Shown: positions 58,401 to 61,690, numbered from the stretch's first letter. The stretch is 64,000 nucleotides of DNA from Lamellibrachia satsuma (GCA_033239005.1 BSQZ01000098.1:431001-495000), one strand, 5' to 3'. Notes: a model not told the origin generated them from the letters alone. A program made the numbers and translations.

Positions 58401-59950
58401 TAATCCACTGAGCCAGTGCTTAAGCCTTTCTAGGGCTAATCCACTGAGCCAGTGCTTAAGCCTTTCTAGGACTAATCCACTGAGCCAGTGCTTAAGCCTT
58501 TCTAGGACTAATCCACTGAGCCAGTGCTTAAGCCTTTCTAGGACTAATCCACTGAGCCAGTGCTTAAGCCTTTCTAGGACTAATCCACTGAGCCAGTGCT
58601 TAAGCCTTTCTAGGGCTAATCCACTGAGCCAGTGCTTAAGCCTTTCTAGGACTAATCCACTGAGCCAGTGCTTAAGCCTTTCTAGGGCTAATCCACTGAG
58701 CCAGTGCTTAAGTCTGGTGTCCTTGGTGCAAATGGATGAGAATTTACATTACCCTGGATATGGTGTCCATATATCATTTCATAACCCATCCCCAGGCTAA
58801 CTCTTCCCCAAGTTAACCCCCTCCCCAGGTTAACAGTCACATGGTTGTCACATGACTGTCACTAACATTCCAGTGTTTCTCGCAGGTTCTCTACAAACTC
58901 GCCTACACGAGCTCCTGCAAGCGCGACCTGGCTGAGGAATGTCACCACAAGTAAGTGAATAATTCCACCACGTATGGTCGTATGCATTTCTGTCCAACAG
59001 TTGATGCTGTTAAAATTATACCAGTCATTCAGAAGAACTACTTCATTTCTGTCCAACAGTTGATGCTGTTAAAATTATACCAGTCATTCAGAAGAACTAC
59101 TTCATTTCTGTCCAACAGTTGATGCTGTTAAAATTATACCAGTCATTCAGAAGAACTACTTCATTTCTGTCCAACAGTTGATGCTGTTAAAATTATACCA
59201 GTCATTCAGAAGAACTACTTCATTTCTGTCCAACAGTTGATGCTGTTAAAATTATACCAGTCATTCAGAAGAACTACTTCATTTCTGTCCAACAGTTGAT
59301 GCTGTTAAAATTATACCAGTCATTCAGAAGAACTACTTCATTTCTGTCCAACAGTTGATGCTGTTAAAATTATACCAGTCATTCAGAAGAACTACTTCAT
59401 TTCTGTCCAACAGTTGATGCTGTTAAAATTATACCAGTCATTCAGAAGAACTACTTCATTTCTGTCCAACAGTTGATGCTGTTAAAATTATACCAGTCAT
59501 TCAGAAGAACTACTTCATTTCTGTCCAACAGTTGATGCTGTTAAAATTATACCAGTCATTCAGAAGAACTACTTCATTTCTGTCCAACAGTTGATGCTGT
59601 TAAAATTATACCAGTCATTCAGAAGAACTACTTCATTTCTGTCCAACAGTTGATGCTGTTAAAATTATACCAGTCATTCAGAAGAACTACTTAACATTTT
59701 ATTGTTTTAGTATTTATTAGATTATACATATTTCAGTTAGTAACGTTTGACATTTTGTTACTGCTTTTATTCTAGTCATAAAATTGACGGATCCATCACA
59801 ATAGCAGTAATGATCCAGAATGGCATATTTACTATGTGAAGTAGTGTATACCACTGTATATAATATGGAGAAAGAAAGATGTGTCTCTCTTTTTGCAGAT
59901 TTGCTGAACACATGGCCAAGATTCATGGAGAAGGCGAGTTCCACGGATGA
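18655..59950 (+). CDS. CUX1: CASP isoform of the CUX/CASP gene (19 exons in window, 5' end missing)
   Basis: Spliced coding region of the Golgi membrane protein CASP: 18655-18765, 20705-20831, 23935-24072, 24941-25008, 25319-25451, 28510-28576, 28964-29012, 29154-29324, 29768-29842, 31647-31753, 32240-32391, 50659-50795, 51713-51785, 52095-52201, 57253-57369, 57581-57724, 58120-58200, 58886-58950, 59899-59950. The joined exons total 1974 nt, giving 657 residues and a TGA stop, all in frame. Vertebrate CASP is about 680 residues, so only the first 20 or so residues (the start-codon exon) are missing upstream. Almost all of it is predicted coiled coil. Family landmarks are REFKKNTPE, the repeated [14 protein letters not shown] heptads, [37 protein letters not shown] and a C-terminal membrane anchor. 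Known CASP is a tail-anchored golgin working in intra-Golgi traffic. Splice sites are inferred by hand; the locus identity is very secure. Confidence 0.93.
18800..18975. repeat. 24-bp minisatellite, about 8 copies, containing CAGGTAGT
   Basis: Core CCCCAGGTAGTTTACCCCTG begins close behind the donor of exon a. CAG/GTAGT resembles a 5' splice site. Confidence 0.9.
19160..19232. repeat. CTGT microsatellite
   Basis: (TCTG)n interrupted by TCAGTATGTCGG. The adjacent sequence to 19526 shows no recognised feature. Confidence 0.85.
19527..20440. repeat. 48-bp minisatellite, 19 copies
   Basis: Core GTCAGCTCAGCCTTTTCTCC followed by CGTGCAATGCCAGGCAACTGG, with only a few alternating variants (CTGCCG/CTCCCG/CTCCCA). 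The 3n unit leaves long open frames on both strands (304 and 276 codons plus, 345 minus). None has a start or splice context tying it to the gene. Confidence 0.95.
20705..20831 (+). CDS. CUX1: shared exon b: coiled coil (QVAPLLKSF block)
   Basis: 127 nt, entered in phase 0 and left in phase 1. It encodes [16 protein letters not shown] through YKKLIDVP, a very conserved family block. The acceptor is TCTCGTAG and the donor GTATGT at 20832. Confidence 0.93.
21097..21190. repeat. imperfect hairpin from inverted 23-bp arms
   Basis: Arm 21131-21153 (GTGACAGAGTAGCCGGTGTT then ACC) and its inverted partner 21160-21182 differ at one or two bases around the loop TGACAA. A third direct copy of the arm precedes at 21097. 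Confidence 0.85.
21296..23080. repeat. 32-bp minisatellite, about 56 copies (largest by copy number)
   Basis: Core GTAACACTAACAGGGAGTGT followed by ATTCCTACAGAC. Units vary at a few sites (ACAGG/ATAGG, GTATT/GTTTT) in shared blocks, suggesting higher-order duplication. Each unit contains TTCCTACAG, an acceptor-like core. Confidence 0.95.
23130..23925. repeat. 45-bp minisatellite, about 17 copies, abutting exon c
   Basis: Core TATGTTGATGTGTCTAAGTC followed by TCTACAACATAGACCCAGGCCTGTG. TAGACCCAG also spans the true acceptor of exon c. The unit is a multiple of 3 and is open in the exon's frame. Confidence 0.94.
23935..24072 (+). CDS. CUX1: shared exon c: coiled coil (DPVPALE block)
   Basis: 138 nt, phase 1 to phase 1. 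It encodes [11 protein letters not shown] through EFAEVKNQ. The acceptor GTGTTAG is at 23928-23934 and the donor GTGACA at 24073. The junction TAG/ACCCAG recurs in the 45-bp tandem array that ends only a few tens of bases upstream, and that array is open in the same reading frame as this exon (see findings). Confidence 0.92.
24215..24870. repeat. 52-bp minisatellite, 12 copies
   Basis: Core GAGAGTAAGCTTGAAGACTA followed by ACATCAGTCTGGTTGTTGCCCGTGTCACATG, with moderate divergence. Confidence 0.93.
24941..25008 (+). CDS. CUX1: shared exon d: coiled coil ([13 protein letters not shown])
   Basis: 68 nt, entered in phase 1 and ending in phase 0. It encodes [17 protein letters not shown] with six further residues. 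Acceptor TTAACAG and donor GTACGT are both good. It matches the VTIKALKEKIREYE block of vertebrate CUX1. Confidence 0.92.
25319..25451 (+). CDS. CUX1: shared exon e: charged coiled coil
   Basis: 133 nt, phase 0 to phase 1. It encodes [18 protein letters not shown] onward to ERAATIQS-type heptads, rich in Lys, Glu and Gln. Acceptor TTCTCCAG, donor GTGGGT at 25452. The block corresponds to the FAEKERKLQE region of CASP/CUX. Confidence 0.9.
25840..27215. repeat. 67-bp minisatellite, about 20 copies
   Basis: Core AAAGTATTGGTTTATGCTCT, then GTTGCATACGCATTATTTTACACTGGACAACCTTACTGACCCCCTAC is abbreviated here to its ends: GTTGCATACGC and CTTACTGACCCCCTAC. Nearly constant 67-bp spacing (for example 25931 and 25998). 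Confidence 0.95.
27200..27850. repeat. 17-18-bp minisatellite, about 37 copies, derived from the 67-bp unit
   Basis: Core CCTTACTGACCCCCTACA is the tail of the neighbouring 67-bp unit, amplified on its own. Variation is CTTAC/CTGAC and four or five C. Confidence 0.95.
27895..28325. repeat. 27-bp minisatellite, 16 copies
   Basis: Core TATTTCATCAGTCAGTGGCC followed by TGGTATA. It produces incidental ORFs in two frames because 27 is a multiple of 3. Confidence 0.94.
28510..28576 (+). CDS. CUX1: shared exon f: coiled coil ([13 protein letters not shown])
   Basis: 67 nt, entered in phase 1 and left in phase 2. It encodes [18 protein letters not shown] and four more residues. The acceptor is CCTTGCCAG and the donor GTAAGC at 28577. 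The reading frame joins cleanly to the next exon through a split Lys codon (AA/G). Confidence 0.92.
28795..28922. repeat. 30-bp minisatellite, 4-5 copies
   Basis: Core CAGTAACCATGGTGATGCCA. AACCATGGTGA has a weak resemblance to RFX X-box half-sites. Confidence 0.9.
28964..29012 (+). CDS. CUX1: shared exon g: micro-exon ([11 protein letters not shown])
   Basis: 49 nt, entered in phase 2 and ending in phase 0. It encodes [16 protein letters not shown], the exact counterpart of the ADEIEMIMTDLERAN block. Acceptor CTGTGTAG, donor GTGAGA at 29013. The following intron is only 141 bp and mostly made of three 38-bp repeats. Confidence 0.92.
29040..29153. repeat. 38-bp tandem triplication containing acceptor-like sites
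   Basis: CACCAG/AGG at 29077/29078, CACCAG/AGG at 29115/29116 and the real acceptor CCCCAG/AGG at 29153/29154 are each 38 bp apart, with related intervening sequence (GTAACTAGTT, TGTGTTT). Confidence 0.88.
29154..29324 (+). CDS. CUX1: shared exon h: coiled coil ([15 protein letters not shown])
   Basis: 171 nt, 57 codons, phase 0 at both ends. It encodes [18 protein letters not shown] through [14 protein letters not shown]. Its acceptor CCCCCAG/AGGGC is the third of three near-identical acceptor-like sites spaced 38 bp apart. The donor is the non-optimal GTTCGT at 29325, but the protein match ends exactly here and the next exon resumes the family sequence. Confidence 0.9.
29768..29842 (+). 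CDS. CUX1: shared exon i: coiled coil ([11 protein letters not shown])
   Basis: 75 nt, 25 codons, phase 0 at both ends. It encodes [18 protein letters not shown] and seven more residues. Acceptor CTGTAG, donor GTAGGT at 29843. This block is nearly identical across CUX/CASP proteins. Confidence 0.93.
29843..31361. other. intron with A/T-rich mirrored ends, possible degenerate element
   Basis: Two blocks rich in TTAATTAAATTAA (about 29940-30110 and 31115-31260) are roughly inverted relative to each other, and an AATAAACATTATTATTATTA tail lies at about 31090-31115. This could be an old inverted-repeat element enclosing a retroposed fragment. No coding similarity. Confidence 0.35.
31362..31612. 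repeat. 50-bp minisatellite, 5 copies
   Basis: Core CTCAGTGTCTTATGTGAACG followed by TTTGAAATGTACTTGCCTATAATAATCAGC in parts. The last copy is shortened. Confidence 0.92.
31647..31753 (+). CDS. CUX1: shared exon j: coiled coil ([11 protein letters not shown])
   Basis: 107 nt, entered in phase 0 and left in phase 2. It encodes [18 protein letters not shown] onward to [11 protein letters not shown]. Acceptor GTTGTAG, donor GTGAAC at 31754. It corresponds to the [20 protein letters not shown] region of vertebrate CUX1. Confidence 0.91.
31855..31990 (+). mobile_element. 5'-truncated SINE copy
   Basis: CAGTAATTGCAGCATGACTG onward to GCCAGGGGGTAAAATGTAAAG, CACTTTGAACATTCC and TTATAAGAAC follows the 3' half of the SINE at 10563-10901 in the same order. 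It is more diverged and lacks the tRNA-like head. Confidence 0.75.
32240..32391 (+). CDS. CUX1: shared exon k: last common exon before the CUX/CASP split
   Basis: 152 nt, entered in phase 2 and left in phase 1. It encodes [14 protein letters not shown] onward, then [20 protein letters not shown] and LANTEVT. The donor GTGAGG is at 32392. This is where the two products diverge: its final G can join 35865 (GG) for CUX or 50659 (GT) for CASP, both completing a Gly codon. Confidence 0.93.
32596..32646 (-). mobile_element. isolated 3' end of the CR1-like LINE
   Basis: ATTTAACAAGATTTAGCAAG, then ATCCAAGACAAAAGCTTAGATGG in parts matches the left (3') edge of the LINE at 49347. Only the last 50 or so bases are present, followed by a (TA)n run. 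Extreme 5' truncation. Confidence 0.65.
32740..33010. repeat. dispersed repeat family A, second locus
   Basis: Contains AAATACTGCCCCTGACTAAA, TTTCTTAATATATGTCTA and ACTTATTCTAGTCAATATTCC in the same order as at 1-420, again as two blocks. Confidence 0.5.
33315..33414. repeat. 21-bp minisatellite, left part
   Basis: Core GTCTGTCAGTGTGTTGTGCG, about 5 copies before the MITE at 33415. Confidence 0.93.
33415..33977. mobile_element. hAT-like MITE, 563 bp
   Basis: Left end CAGGGATGTTTGATTTAAAT, right end (reverse complement) CAGGGTTGAAGAAATCATGA, with shared AAATCATGATTT motifs inside both termini. The flanks TGTGTGGG (33407-33414) and TGTGTGGA (33978-33985) match at 7 of 8 bases, the 8-bp duplication expected of hAT elements. 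A/T-rich interior, no transposase. It splits the 21-bp array. Confidence 0.83.
33978..34462. repeat. 21-bp minisatellite, right part, about 23 copies
   Basis: Same core as at 33315. The 3n unit gives overlapping ORFs of 127-178 codons on both strands, incidental. Confidence 0.93.
34558..34628. repeat. 21-bp tandem repeat, 3 copies
   Basis: Core AAGAGTGACATGACGGCTAT, perfect. Confidence 0.88.
34629..35864. other. intron before the first CUX exon, with an X-box-like site
   Basis: No exon recognised. GTTGCCATGGAGAC at 35081-35094 fits the RFX X-box consensus. Paired CCATCAC/GTGATGG motifs and AACCGTC/GACGGTC occur near 35285-35430. A poly-T run lies at 35588-35600. Confidence 0.4.
35865..36518 (+). 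CDS. CUX1: CUX exon 1: linker plus CUT repeat 1
   Basis: 654 nt, phase 1 to phase 1. The first roughly 130 residues are low-complexity linker rich in Ser, Pro and His, including a [12 protein letters not shown] run and a VKVE SUMO-type motif. CUT repeat 1 runs from about 36281 with [19 protein letters not shown], then [20 protein letters not shown]. The motif normally reading PKPW is PKHW here, and REPF is RESY, so this repeat is the most diverged of the three. In vertebrate CUX1 repeat 1 is also the least intrinsically active in stable DNA binding. Acceptor TTGCTTCCAG, donor GTGTGT at 36519. Confidence 0.93.
36786..36867. repeat. (TA)n microsatellite, about 40 units
   Basis: Uninterrupted TA run in the intron after CUX exon 1. 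Confidence 0.97.
37183..37289 (+). CDS. CUX1: CUX exon 2: short linker exon between CUT1 and CUT2
   Basis: 107 nt, entered in phase 1, ending in phase 0. It encodes [18 protein letters not shown] followed by [18 protein letters not shown], resembling the predicted helix after CUT repeat 1 in the family. Acceptor TTATTCGAGCAG, donor GTCAGT at 37290. An imperfect tandem array of GGTCAGTTC-like units begins at this donor. Confidence 0.82.
37290..37580. repeat. 18-22-bp imperfect minisatellite beginning at the CUX exon 2 donor
   Basis: Units like GAGGTCAGTTCAGAGGTC and AAGGTCATTGAAGTCAGTTC. The true donor context AAG/GTCAGTACTG is the first member. Confidence 0.85.
37687..38851 (+). CDS. CUX1: CUX exon 3: long linker plus CUT repeat 2
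   Basis: 1165 nt, phase 0 to phase 1. After a basic, Pro/Ser-rich stretch it contains an amphipathic segment ([19 protein letters not shown]), a short coding tandem repeat of NFGAE-like pentapeptides (about 38086-38142), IKKE and VKHE SUMO-type motifs, and PQDLS, a textbook PxDLS CtBP-binding motif (38206-38220). CUT repeat 2 begins about 38512: [19 protein letters not shown], then [19 protein letters not shown] and RPKPW...[10 protein letters not shown], fully canonical. Acceptor TTGACAG, donor GTGAGT at 38852, which is also the start of a GTGAGTGGGGACA-type array. Confidence 0.92.
38852..39176. repeat. G-rich 12-26-bp minisatellite beginning at the CUX exon 3 donor
   Basis: Units like CAGTGAGTGGGGACAGTGAG, and the real donor reads GG/GTGAGTAGGGACAG. 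GTGAGT recurs about ten times. Confidence 0.88.
39541..39942 (+). CDS. CUX1: CUX exon 4: Pro/Thr-rich linker plus CUT repeat 3
   Basis: 402 nt, phase 1 to phase 1. About 50 residues of Pro/Thr-rich linker precede CUT repeat 3 (from about 39693): [60 protein letters not shown]. It is the closest of the three to its vertebrate counterpart. Acceptor CTCTCCACAG. The donor was placed at 39943 (GTGAGT) because that phase joins the homeodomain exon in frame. Confidence 0.94.
40027..41778. mobile_element. pogo/Tigger-like non-autonomous DNA transposon, 1752 bp, with internal minisatellite
   Basis: Left terminus CAGTCGCGCCTCGTTATTAT; reverse complement of the right terminus CAGTCGAGCCTCGTTATAAT. TA is present on both outer sides (40025-40026 and 41779-41780), the target duplication of Tc1/mariner/pogo elements. 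Subterminal GTGGACCCCGA also appears near both ends in opposite orientation. The interior holds a 39-bp array and a 75-codon ORF (40379-40606) with no recognisable transposase motif. Confidence 0.86.
40690..41560. repeat. 39-bp minisatellite inside the pogo-like element, about 22 copies
   Basis: Core TTATTAGTTCAAGATATTAG followed by TTCAAGAATCAACAGGGTG. Some units lack the middle 15-16 bp, giving a shorter variant. Confidence 0.94.
42108..42255. repeat. 23-24-bp minisatellite just upstream of the homeodomain exon, 6 copies
   Basis: Core GTTGAATGTACCCCCAGTCA. Each unit has a CCCCCAG acceptor-like core, and the array stops about 25 bp before the true acceptor. Confidence 0.9.
42279..43498 (+). 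CDS. CUX1: CUX exon 5: homeodomain and C-terminal domain, ending in TGA
   Basis: 1220 nt, entered in phase 1, stop TGA at 43496-43498. It opens with RKRRSS, then the homeodomain (about 42367-42546) with [15 protein letters not shown] in helix 1 and [15 protein letters not shown] as the recognition helix (Trp48, Phe49, His50, Asn51). The remaining 315 or so residues are disordered-looking, rich in Ser, Asp and Glu, with two further SUMO-type motifs (VKWE at 42815-42826, VKME at 43067-43078) and a basic patch followed by AKPQWVYEG. Acceptor CTTGGTTGCAG. The C-terminal tail of vertebrate CUX1 carries repression domains; the equivalent here is inferred from position only. Confidence 0.94.
43499..46020 (+). 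other. 3' UTR and downstream flank of the CUX transcript
   Basis: No coding exon recognised. It begins right after the homeodomain exon stop. Candidate polyadenylation signals include AATAAA at 45235-45240. A Gly-free GCTGGCTGG-rich patch lies about 44925-45070. Where the transcript truly ends cannot be fixed without transcript data. Confidence 0.5.
45235..45240 (+). promoter_or_regulatory. candidate CUX polyadenylation signal AATAAA
   Basis: Canonical hexamer 1.74 kb downstream of the CUX stop codon, followed by an A/T-rich then GT-containing stretch. Other hexamers occur near 46663 and 47861, so use of this one is a guess. Confidence 0.35.
46035..46372. repeat. 18-bp minisatellite, about 19 copies
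   Basis: Core GAGTCAGCATCTGCTACC with CAGCAGCTGCTGCC variants. One plus frame reads (ESASAT)n but has a TAA just before it and no start codon. Confidence 0.93.
46700..46930. repeat. about 28-bp minisatellite, about 8 copies
   Basis: Core CTACACATTACTTAAACTAT followed by TCACACA. Diverged. Confidence 0.88.
47400..47480. repeat. about 41-bp direct repeat, 2 copies
   Basis: GGGGCCACAGGTCACTAAGT followed by CCTGGAGGTGAGGCTTGTT occurs twice. Confidence 0.88.
47575..47692. repeat. 16-17-bp minisatellite, about 7 copies
   Basis: Core GTGCAGTGTTGTACACG, with occasional CTG insertions. Confidence 0.9.
48475..49346. repeat. 56-bp minisatellite, left part, about 16 copies
   Basis: Core GATCACGTCATCTACCACAT, then ACAGTCATTGCAGCTAATATC in parts and ACGGTGTACTGTTT. 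The copies nearest the LINE are almost perfect, while the left edge is more diverged. Confidence 0.95.
49347..50157 (-). mobile_element. 5'-truncated CR1-like non-LTR retrotransposon inserted in the 56-bp array
   Basis: A minus-strand ORF (49448-50152, about 234 codons) matches the C-terminal end of a CR1-type ORF2: [19 protein letters not shown] just after the RT core, then [39 protein letters not shown] and [10 protein letters not shown] near the end. RT catalytic motifs are absent because the 5' part was lost. The 3' side carries an AAATCTTGTT-type short tandem tail. AAT on each side may be a minimal target duplication. The ORF has no stop, suggesting a young insertion. Confidence 0.92.
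50158..50513. repeat. 56-bp minisatellite, right part, about 6 copies
   Basis: Continuation of the array at 48475 beyond the LINE, nearly perfect copies, ending 145 bp before the first CASP-specific exon. Confidence 0.95.
50659..50795 (+). CDS. CUX1: CASP exon 1: first CASP-specific coiled-coil exon
   Basis: 137 nt, entered in phase 1, ending in phase 0. It encodes [18 protein letters not shown], then [19 protein letters not shown] and a short tail ending GDAE. It replaces the CUX exons after the shared Gly codon and corresponds to the ALIARLEQDLSIIQ region of CASP. The donor GTAAGT at 50796 and the preceding 40 or so exon bases are the founder of the 50-bp array that follows. Confidence 0.9.
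50746..51600. repeat. 50-bp minisatellite made of the exon end plus its splice donor, about 16 copies
   Basis: Founder unit is the last 40 or so exon bases (GTCAATGCTGTGTCGTCGAT, then GTTCCGTGGCGATGCTGAA) and donor GTAAGTTCA. GCTGAAGTAAGTTCA recurs every 50 bp from 50791 to about 51600 with modest drift (CTGTGTC to CTATCTT, GGCGATG to GGTGATA). Confidence 0.97.
51713..51785 (+). CDS. CUX1: CASP exon 2: short variable exon
   Basis: 73 nt, phase 0 to phase 1. It encodes [18 protein letters not shown] and DVTPEI. This segment is poorly conserved in the family, so the assignment rests on acceptor GATTTCAG, donor GTGAGA at 51786 and perfect frame continuity on both sides. Confidence 0.78.
52095..52201 (+). 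CDS. CUX1: CASP exon 3: SQRERFR block
   Basis: 107 nt, entered in phase 1, ending in phase 0. It encodes [18 protein letters not shown] followed by [18 protein letters not shown]. SQRERFRxRxxEME is a CASP hallmark. Acceptor CCCCACAG, donor GTAGGC at 52202. Confidence 0.93.
52262..52482. repeat. 15-16-bp minisatellite, about 14 copies
   Basis: Core GATTTATTGGAGTATG with GGAGGAG/GGAGTAT variants. Two incidental ORFs. Confidence 0.9.
52862..53730. repeat. 35-bp minisatellite, about 23 copies, closed by an inverted copy
   Basis: Core CTGTTGCTGTCATAGCTCCC followed by CGGACATCAGACAG(A/T). At 53686-53728 the unit reappears reverse-complemented (GATGTCCGGGGAGCTATGAC), so the array ends in a fold-back. 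Confidence 0.95.
53764..54520 (-). mobile_element. L2-like non-LTR retrotransposon fragment, frame-shifted
   Basis: Minus-strand ORF 54034-54333 gives the C-terminal tail of an L2-type ORF2: [20 protein letters not shown], then [20 protein letters not shown] and [15 protein letters not shown]. Upstream on the same strand [20 protein letters not shown] and [10 protein letters not shown] occur in a different frame, so at least one frameshift lies near 54345. The 3' end is at left, with a short (TAA)n run at 53769-53782 after GCGCTACATAAATTCCAA, as in L2-like tails. Confidence 0.85.
54421..55855. repeat. compound duplication: LINE piece plus 53-bp minisatellite plus unique end, twice
   Basis: The segment from CTGCAATCGTTCAATTAGCA (about 54423) through the array to GGGCTGTTTGGAGTATGACC and AAGTCCTG (about 55084) is followed at once by a second copy running to about 55855. 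Inside each copy a 53-bp unit (GATGTCTCGGTGGGTAGGAC then TTAGATATAATAACTG) is repeated about 9-11 times. Confidence 0.93.
55860..56440. repeat. 20-22-bp palindromic minisatellite, about 27 copies
   Basis: Core TCGTACAGTGTACACTGTGC. ACAGTGTACACTGT is a perfect 14-bp palindrome present in nearly every unit. It gives long incidental ORFs in several frames on both strands. Confidence 0.96.
56520..56885. repeat. 37-bp minisatellite, 10 nearly perfect copies
   Basis: Core TTCTAGAGCAGTCTATGCTT followed by TACACATTGTTACTTTG, with one C-to-T change in one copy. Confidence 0.95.
56935..57085. repeat. A/T-rich tandem repeat, about 3 copies
   Basis: GAATGTAATATAGTTCTAAA followed by TATTTACGCATACTTT, with alternating short and long units. 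Confidence 0.85.
57253..57369 (+). CDS. CUX1: CASP exon 4: [13 protein letters not shown] block
   Basis: 117 nt, 39 codons, phase 0 at both ends. It encodes [18 protein letters not shown] then [19 protein letters not shown], almost invariant in CASP proteins. Acceptor CCTTCCAG, donor GTGGGA at 57370. It follows a 5-kb intron filled with repeats and a LINE fragment. Confidence 0.94.
57581..57724 (+). CDS. CUX1: CASP exon 5: [11 protein letters not shown] block
   Basis: 144 nt, 48 codons, phase 0 at both ends. It encodes [20 protein letters not shown] then [18 protein letters not shown] and [10 protein letters not shown], the conserved juxtamembrane region of CASP. Acceptor GCCACCAG, donor GTAAAA at 57725 (weak at +5). 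Confidence 0.94.
58120..58200 (+). CDS. CUX1: CASP exon 6: membrane-anchor exon
   Basis: 81 nt, 27 codons, phase 0 at both ends. It encodes [18 protein letters not shown] and IILHLLVFL, the start of the single C-terminal transmembrane helix. The Tyr and His in FYTIILH match the conserved intramembrane Tyr/His reported for CASP and giantin-type anchors. Acceptor CCCTATCAG, donor GTGAGT at 58201. Confidence 0.95.
58345..58710. repeat. 36-bp minisatellite, 10 copies
   Basis: Core GTGCTTAAGCCTTTCTAGGG followed by CTAATCCACTGAGCCA, G/A variable at one position. 3n unit, incidental 154-codon ORF. Confidence 0.95.
58886..58950 (+). CDS. CUX1: CASP exon 7: end of membrane helix and lumenal tail
   Basis: 65 nt, phase 0 to phase 2. 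It encodes [18 protein letters not shown] and CHH, completing the helix (FLVLYKLA) and starting the short lumenal tail with two Cys, as in the family. Acceptor TTTCTCGCAG, donor GTAAGT at 58951. Confidence 0.93.
58985..59692. repeat. 59-bp minisatellite, 12 essentially identical copies
   Basis: Core CATTTCTGTCCAACAGTTGA followed by TGCTGTTAAAATTATACC and the rest. No differences seen among the inner copies. TTTCTGTCCAACAG in each unit is acceptor-like. It lies in the last CASP intron. Confidence 0.96.
59899..59950 (+). CDS. CUX1: CASP exon 8: C-terminal exon, ending in TGA
   Basis: 52 nt, entered in phase 2, stop TGA at 59948-59950. It encodes [17 protein letters not shown], which aligns with the KKFADHLHKFHE end of vertebrate CASP. 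Acceptor CTTTTTGCAG. It lies about 200 bp after a 12-copy 59-bp array in the final intron. Confidence 0.92.
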
Positions 59951-61300
59951 CAGAGTTTACTCAAGTGATTCTAGCTGCTGCATTGAAAGTGATTCTATCT
60001 GCTGCAACAGCTAGCTATGTAGGGTAGGGTGGGTCAGTGAAGGAGTGGTTAAACTGCCTTAGGGTAGGTGTAGAGTACAGTGGGGAAGTGCGGACACTTT
60101 TATTTTATATATCTACAGAGATGTGTTTTGCTTTTATGGTAGTGCAACATATTGTGGACAAGTCTCTATGGTTGGTTGGGTTGGTGTAGCTTGGTGGGGG
60201 GTAGGTTGGGAGGGCCTTAGGCTGCATTCACACAATTCCTTGCATATCTTTTCTGGCTTTAGTAAAACTGTGCTATTATTTCAGTTGCGTGTGATATAGT
60301 GACCTCTCTTACATAATACAACATCTCAGATATGATTGAATTGGTGCTAAATTTAAGCATATTTGCTAAAAACAAATTGATGTGGTGTTTAGGACTTCTG
60401 AATATGACTGTTGGTGCTATCACACGACTAATGTAACATATTCGCACGCATGCATGCACGCATGCACACACACACCTGCATGATGAAGATCTCCAGGTTG
60501 TTTTGAAGTGTATGTGATACATAACTACATAATGCATGCTCCCAGAGCTGTGTTAATTCCCTGCGTAATCACAGCAGCTCATTTATTTCTTGTTGCACTA
60601 AAAATATACCTGAATCATTAAGTTCATGTTTTCATGTACGATCTGCTGTGTATGACTCAGCTTGTACATGGTTGTACGTGTCTTGGTTGTGTACATCAAT
60701 GTACACTAATTTCAACAGGTATGATAACAGTAACGTTGAACTATATCACAATTATATTTCTATATATATTACTGTCAAGTATGTTATTGAGATGTGGACG
60801 TAGAGGAAGGAATATAATAAAAGTTTGCCTAAACAGGGTTTGACTTTGTGCTGCATTCAACACTACACTTGGGGTGATGGAGCATCAAATTATTATCACA
60901 TCAACTTGCAACATTTTTCATGTCTGGCAACATCTTCTCAGCGCAACATCTTCACACATTGAGCTGTTCACTGTTTAGATAAGACCTTTTTACTATTCAA
61001 TAAATATTCGCATACAAGAATAAAATTAATAAACAAATTATATTGAAAGAAATTTATTGCTGCTTTATATTGCGACATTGAGTGGCCGTCCTATCTCCAA
61101 ATTTGCAAAGTTTTTATTTACCCAAACGGGTAGATTTTGTACTATATACATATTACATACCTAACGCGGTTTTTTATTTTACAATGACTAACTATTTTCT
61201 GTTTACACCCCTGGATATACATAGAACCCAGTTTACAACTTATAGCTCGGACACAATCAAGACTTATTGTACAAAGTGAAATTGTTTTCCATGATCTAAT
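59951..61300 (+). other. 3' UTR of the CASP transcript and flank
   Basis: No ORF or domain recognised. AATAAA hexamers occur at 60816-60821 and again near 61000. A CA/TGCA-rich patch is at about 60435-60480. Confidence 0.5.
60816..60821 (+). promoter_or_regulatory. candidate CASP polyadenylation signal AATAAA
   Basis: Canonical hexamer 0.87 kb after the CASP stop codon, followed within 30 bases by a GTTTGACTTTGTG-like GU/U-rich stretch. This is a reasonable but unproven 3' end. Confidence 0.45.
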
Positions 61301-61690
61301 GATTTAAAGATAGCGGATATTACTATCGGAATAGGTCAAAAGTAATATATTTTAAATCGTTGCACCTATATTTTGACACCAAAATTACGGTTCTAGGTGA
61401 AATTATTCTTAATATGGGAACATTGGTTTTGACGGCCGCCATCTTTGAATGTTGGAGGTCTTAAGTAAAATATTTGAAATTGTTGCCCCCGAAAACCACA
61501 AGACACAAAAGTTATGGCGCTAGGTGATATAGTGTTTAAGATATGGGGAAAATTGGTCTTGAAGACCACCATTTTTAAAAATGGTGGAACTTAATTTCGG
61601 TGAAGGTCAAAATTAAAACATTTTAAATCTGGTACCAAAATTACAGTTCTAGTGCTAGGTGACACAGTTCTTAAAATCTGTGATGGTTAT
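61300..61690. repeat. diverged 130-150-bp tandem repeat, 2-3 copies
   Basis: Blocks with CCAAAATTACGGTTCTAGGTG, CAAAAGTTATGGCGCTAGGTG and CCAAAATTACAGTTCTAGTG in parts, each followed by a similar TTCTTAA and GGGAAMATTGGT stretch. The first includes GGCCGCCATCTTTGAA, close to a YY1 consensus on the minus strand. Confidence 0.6.
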
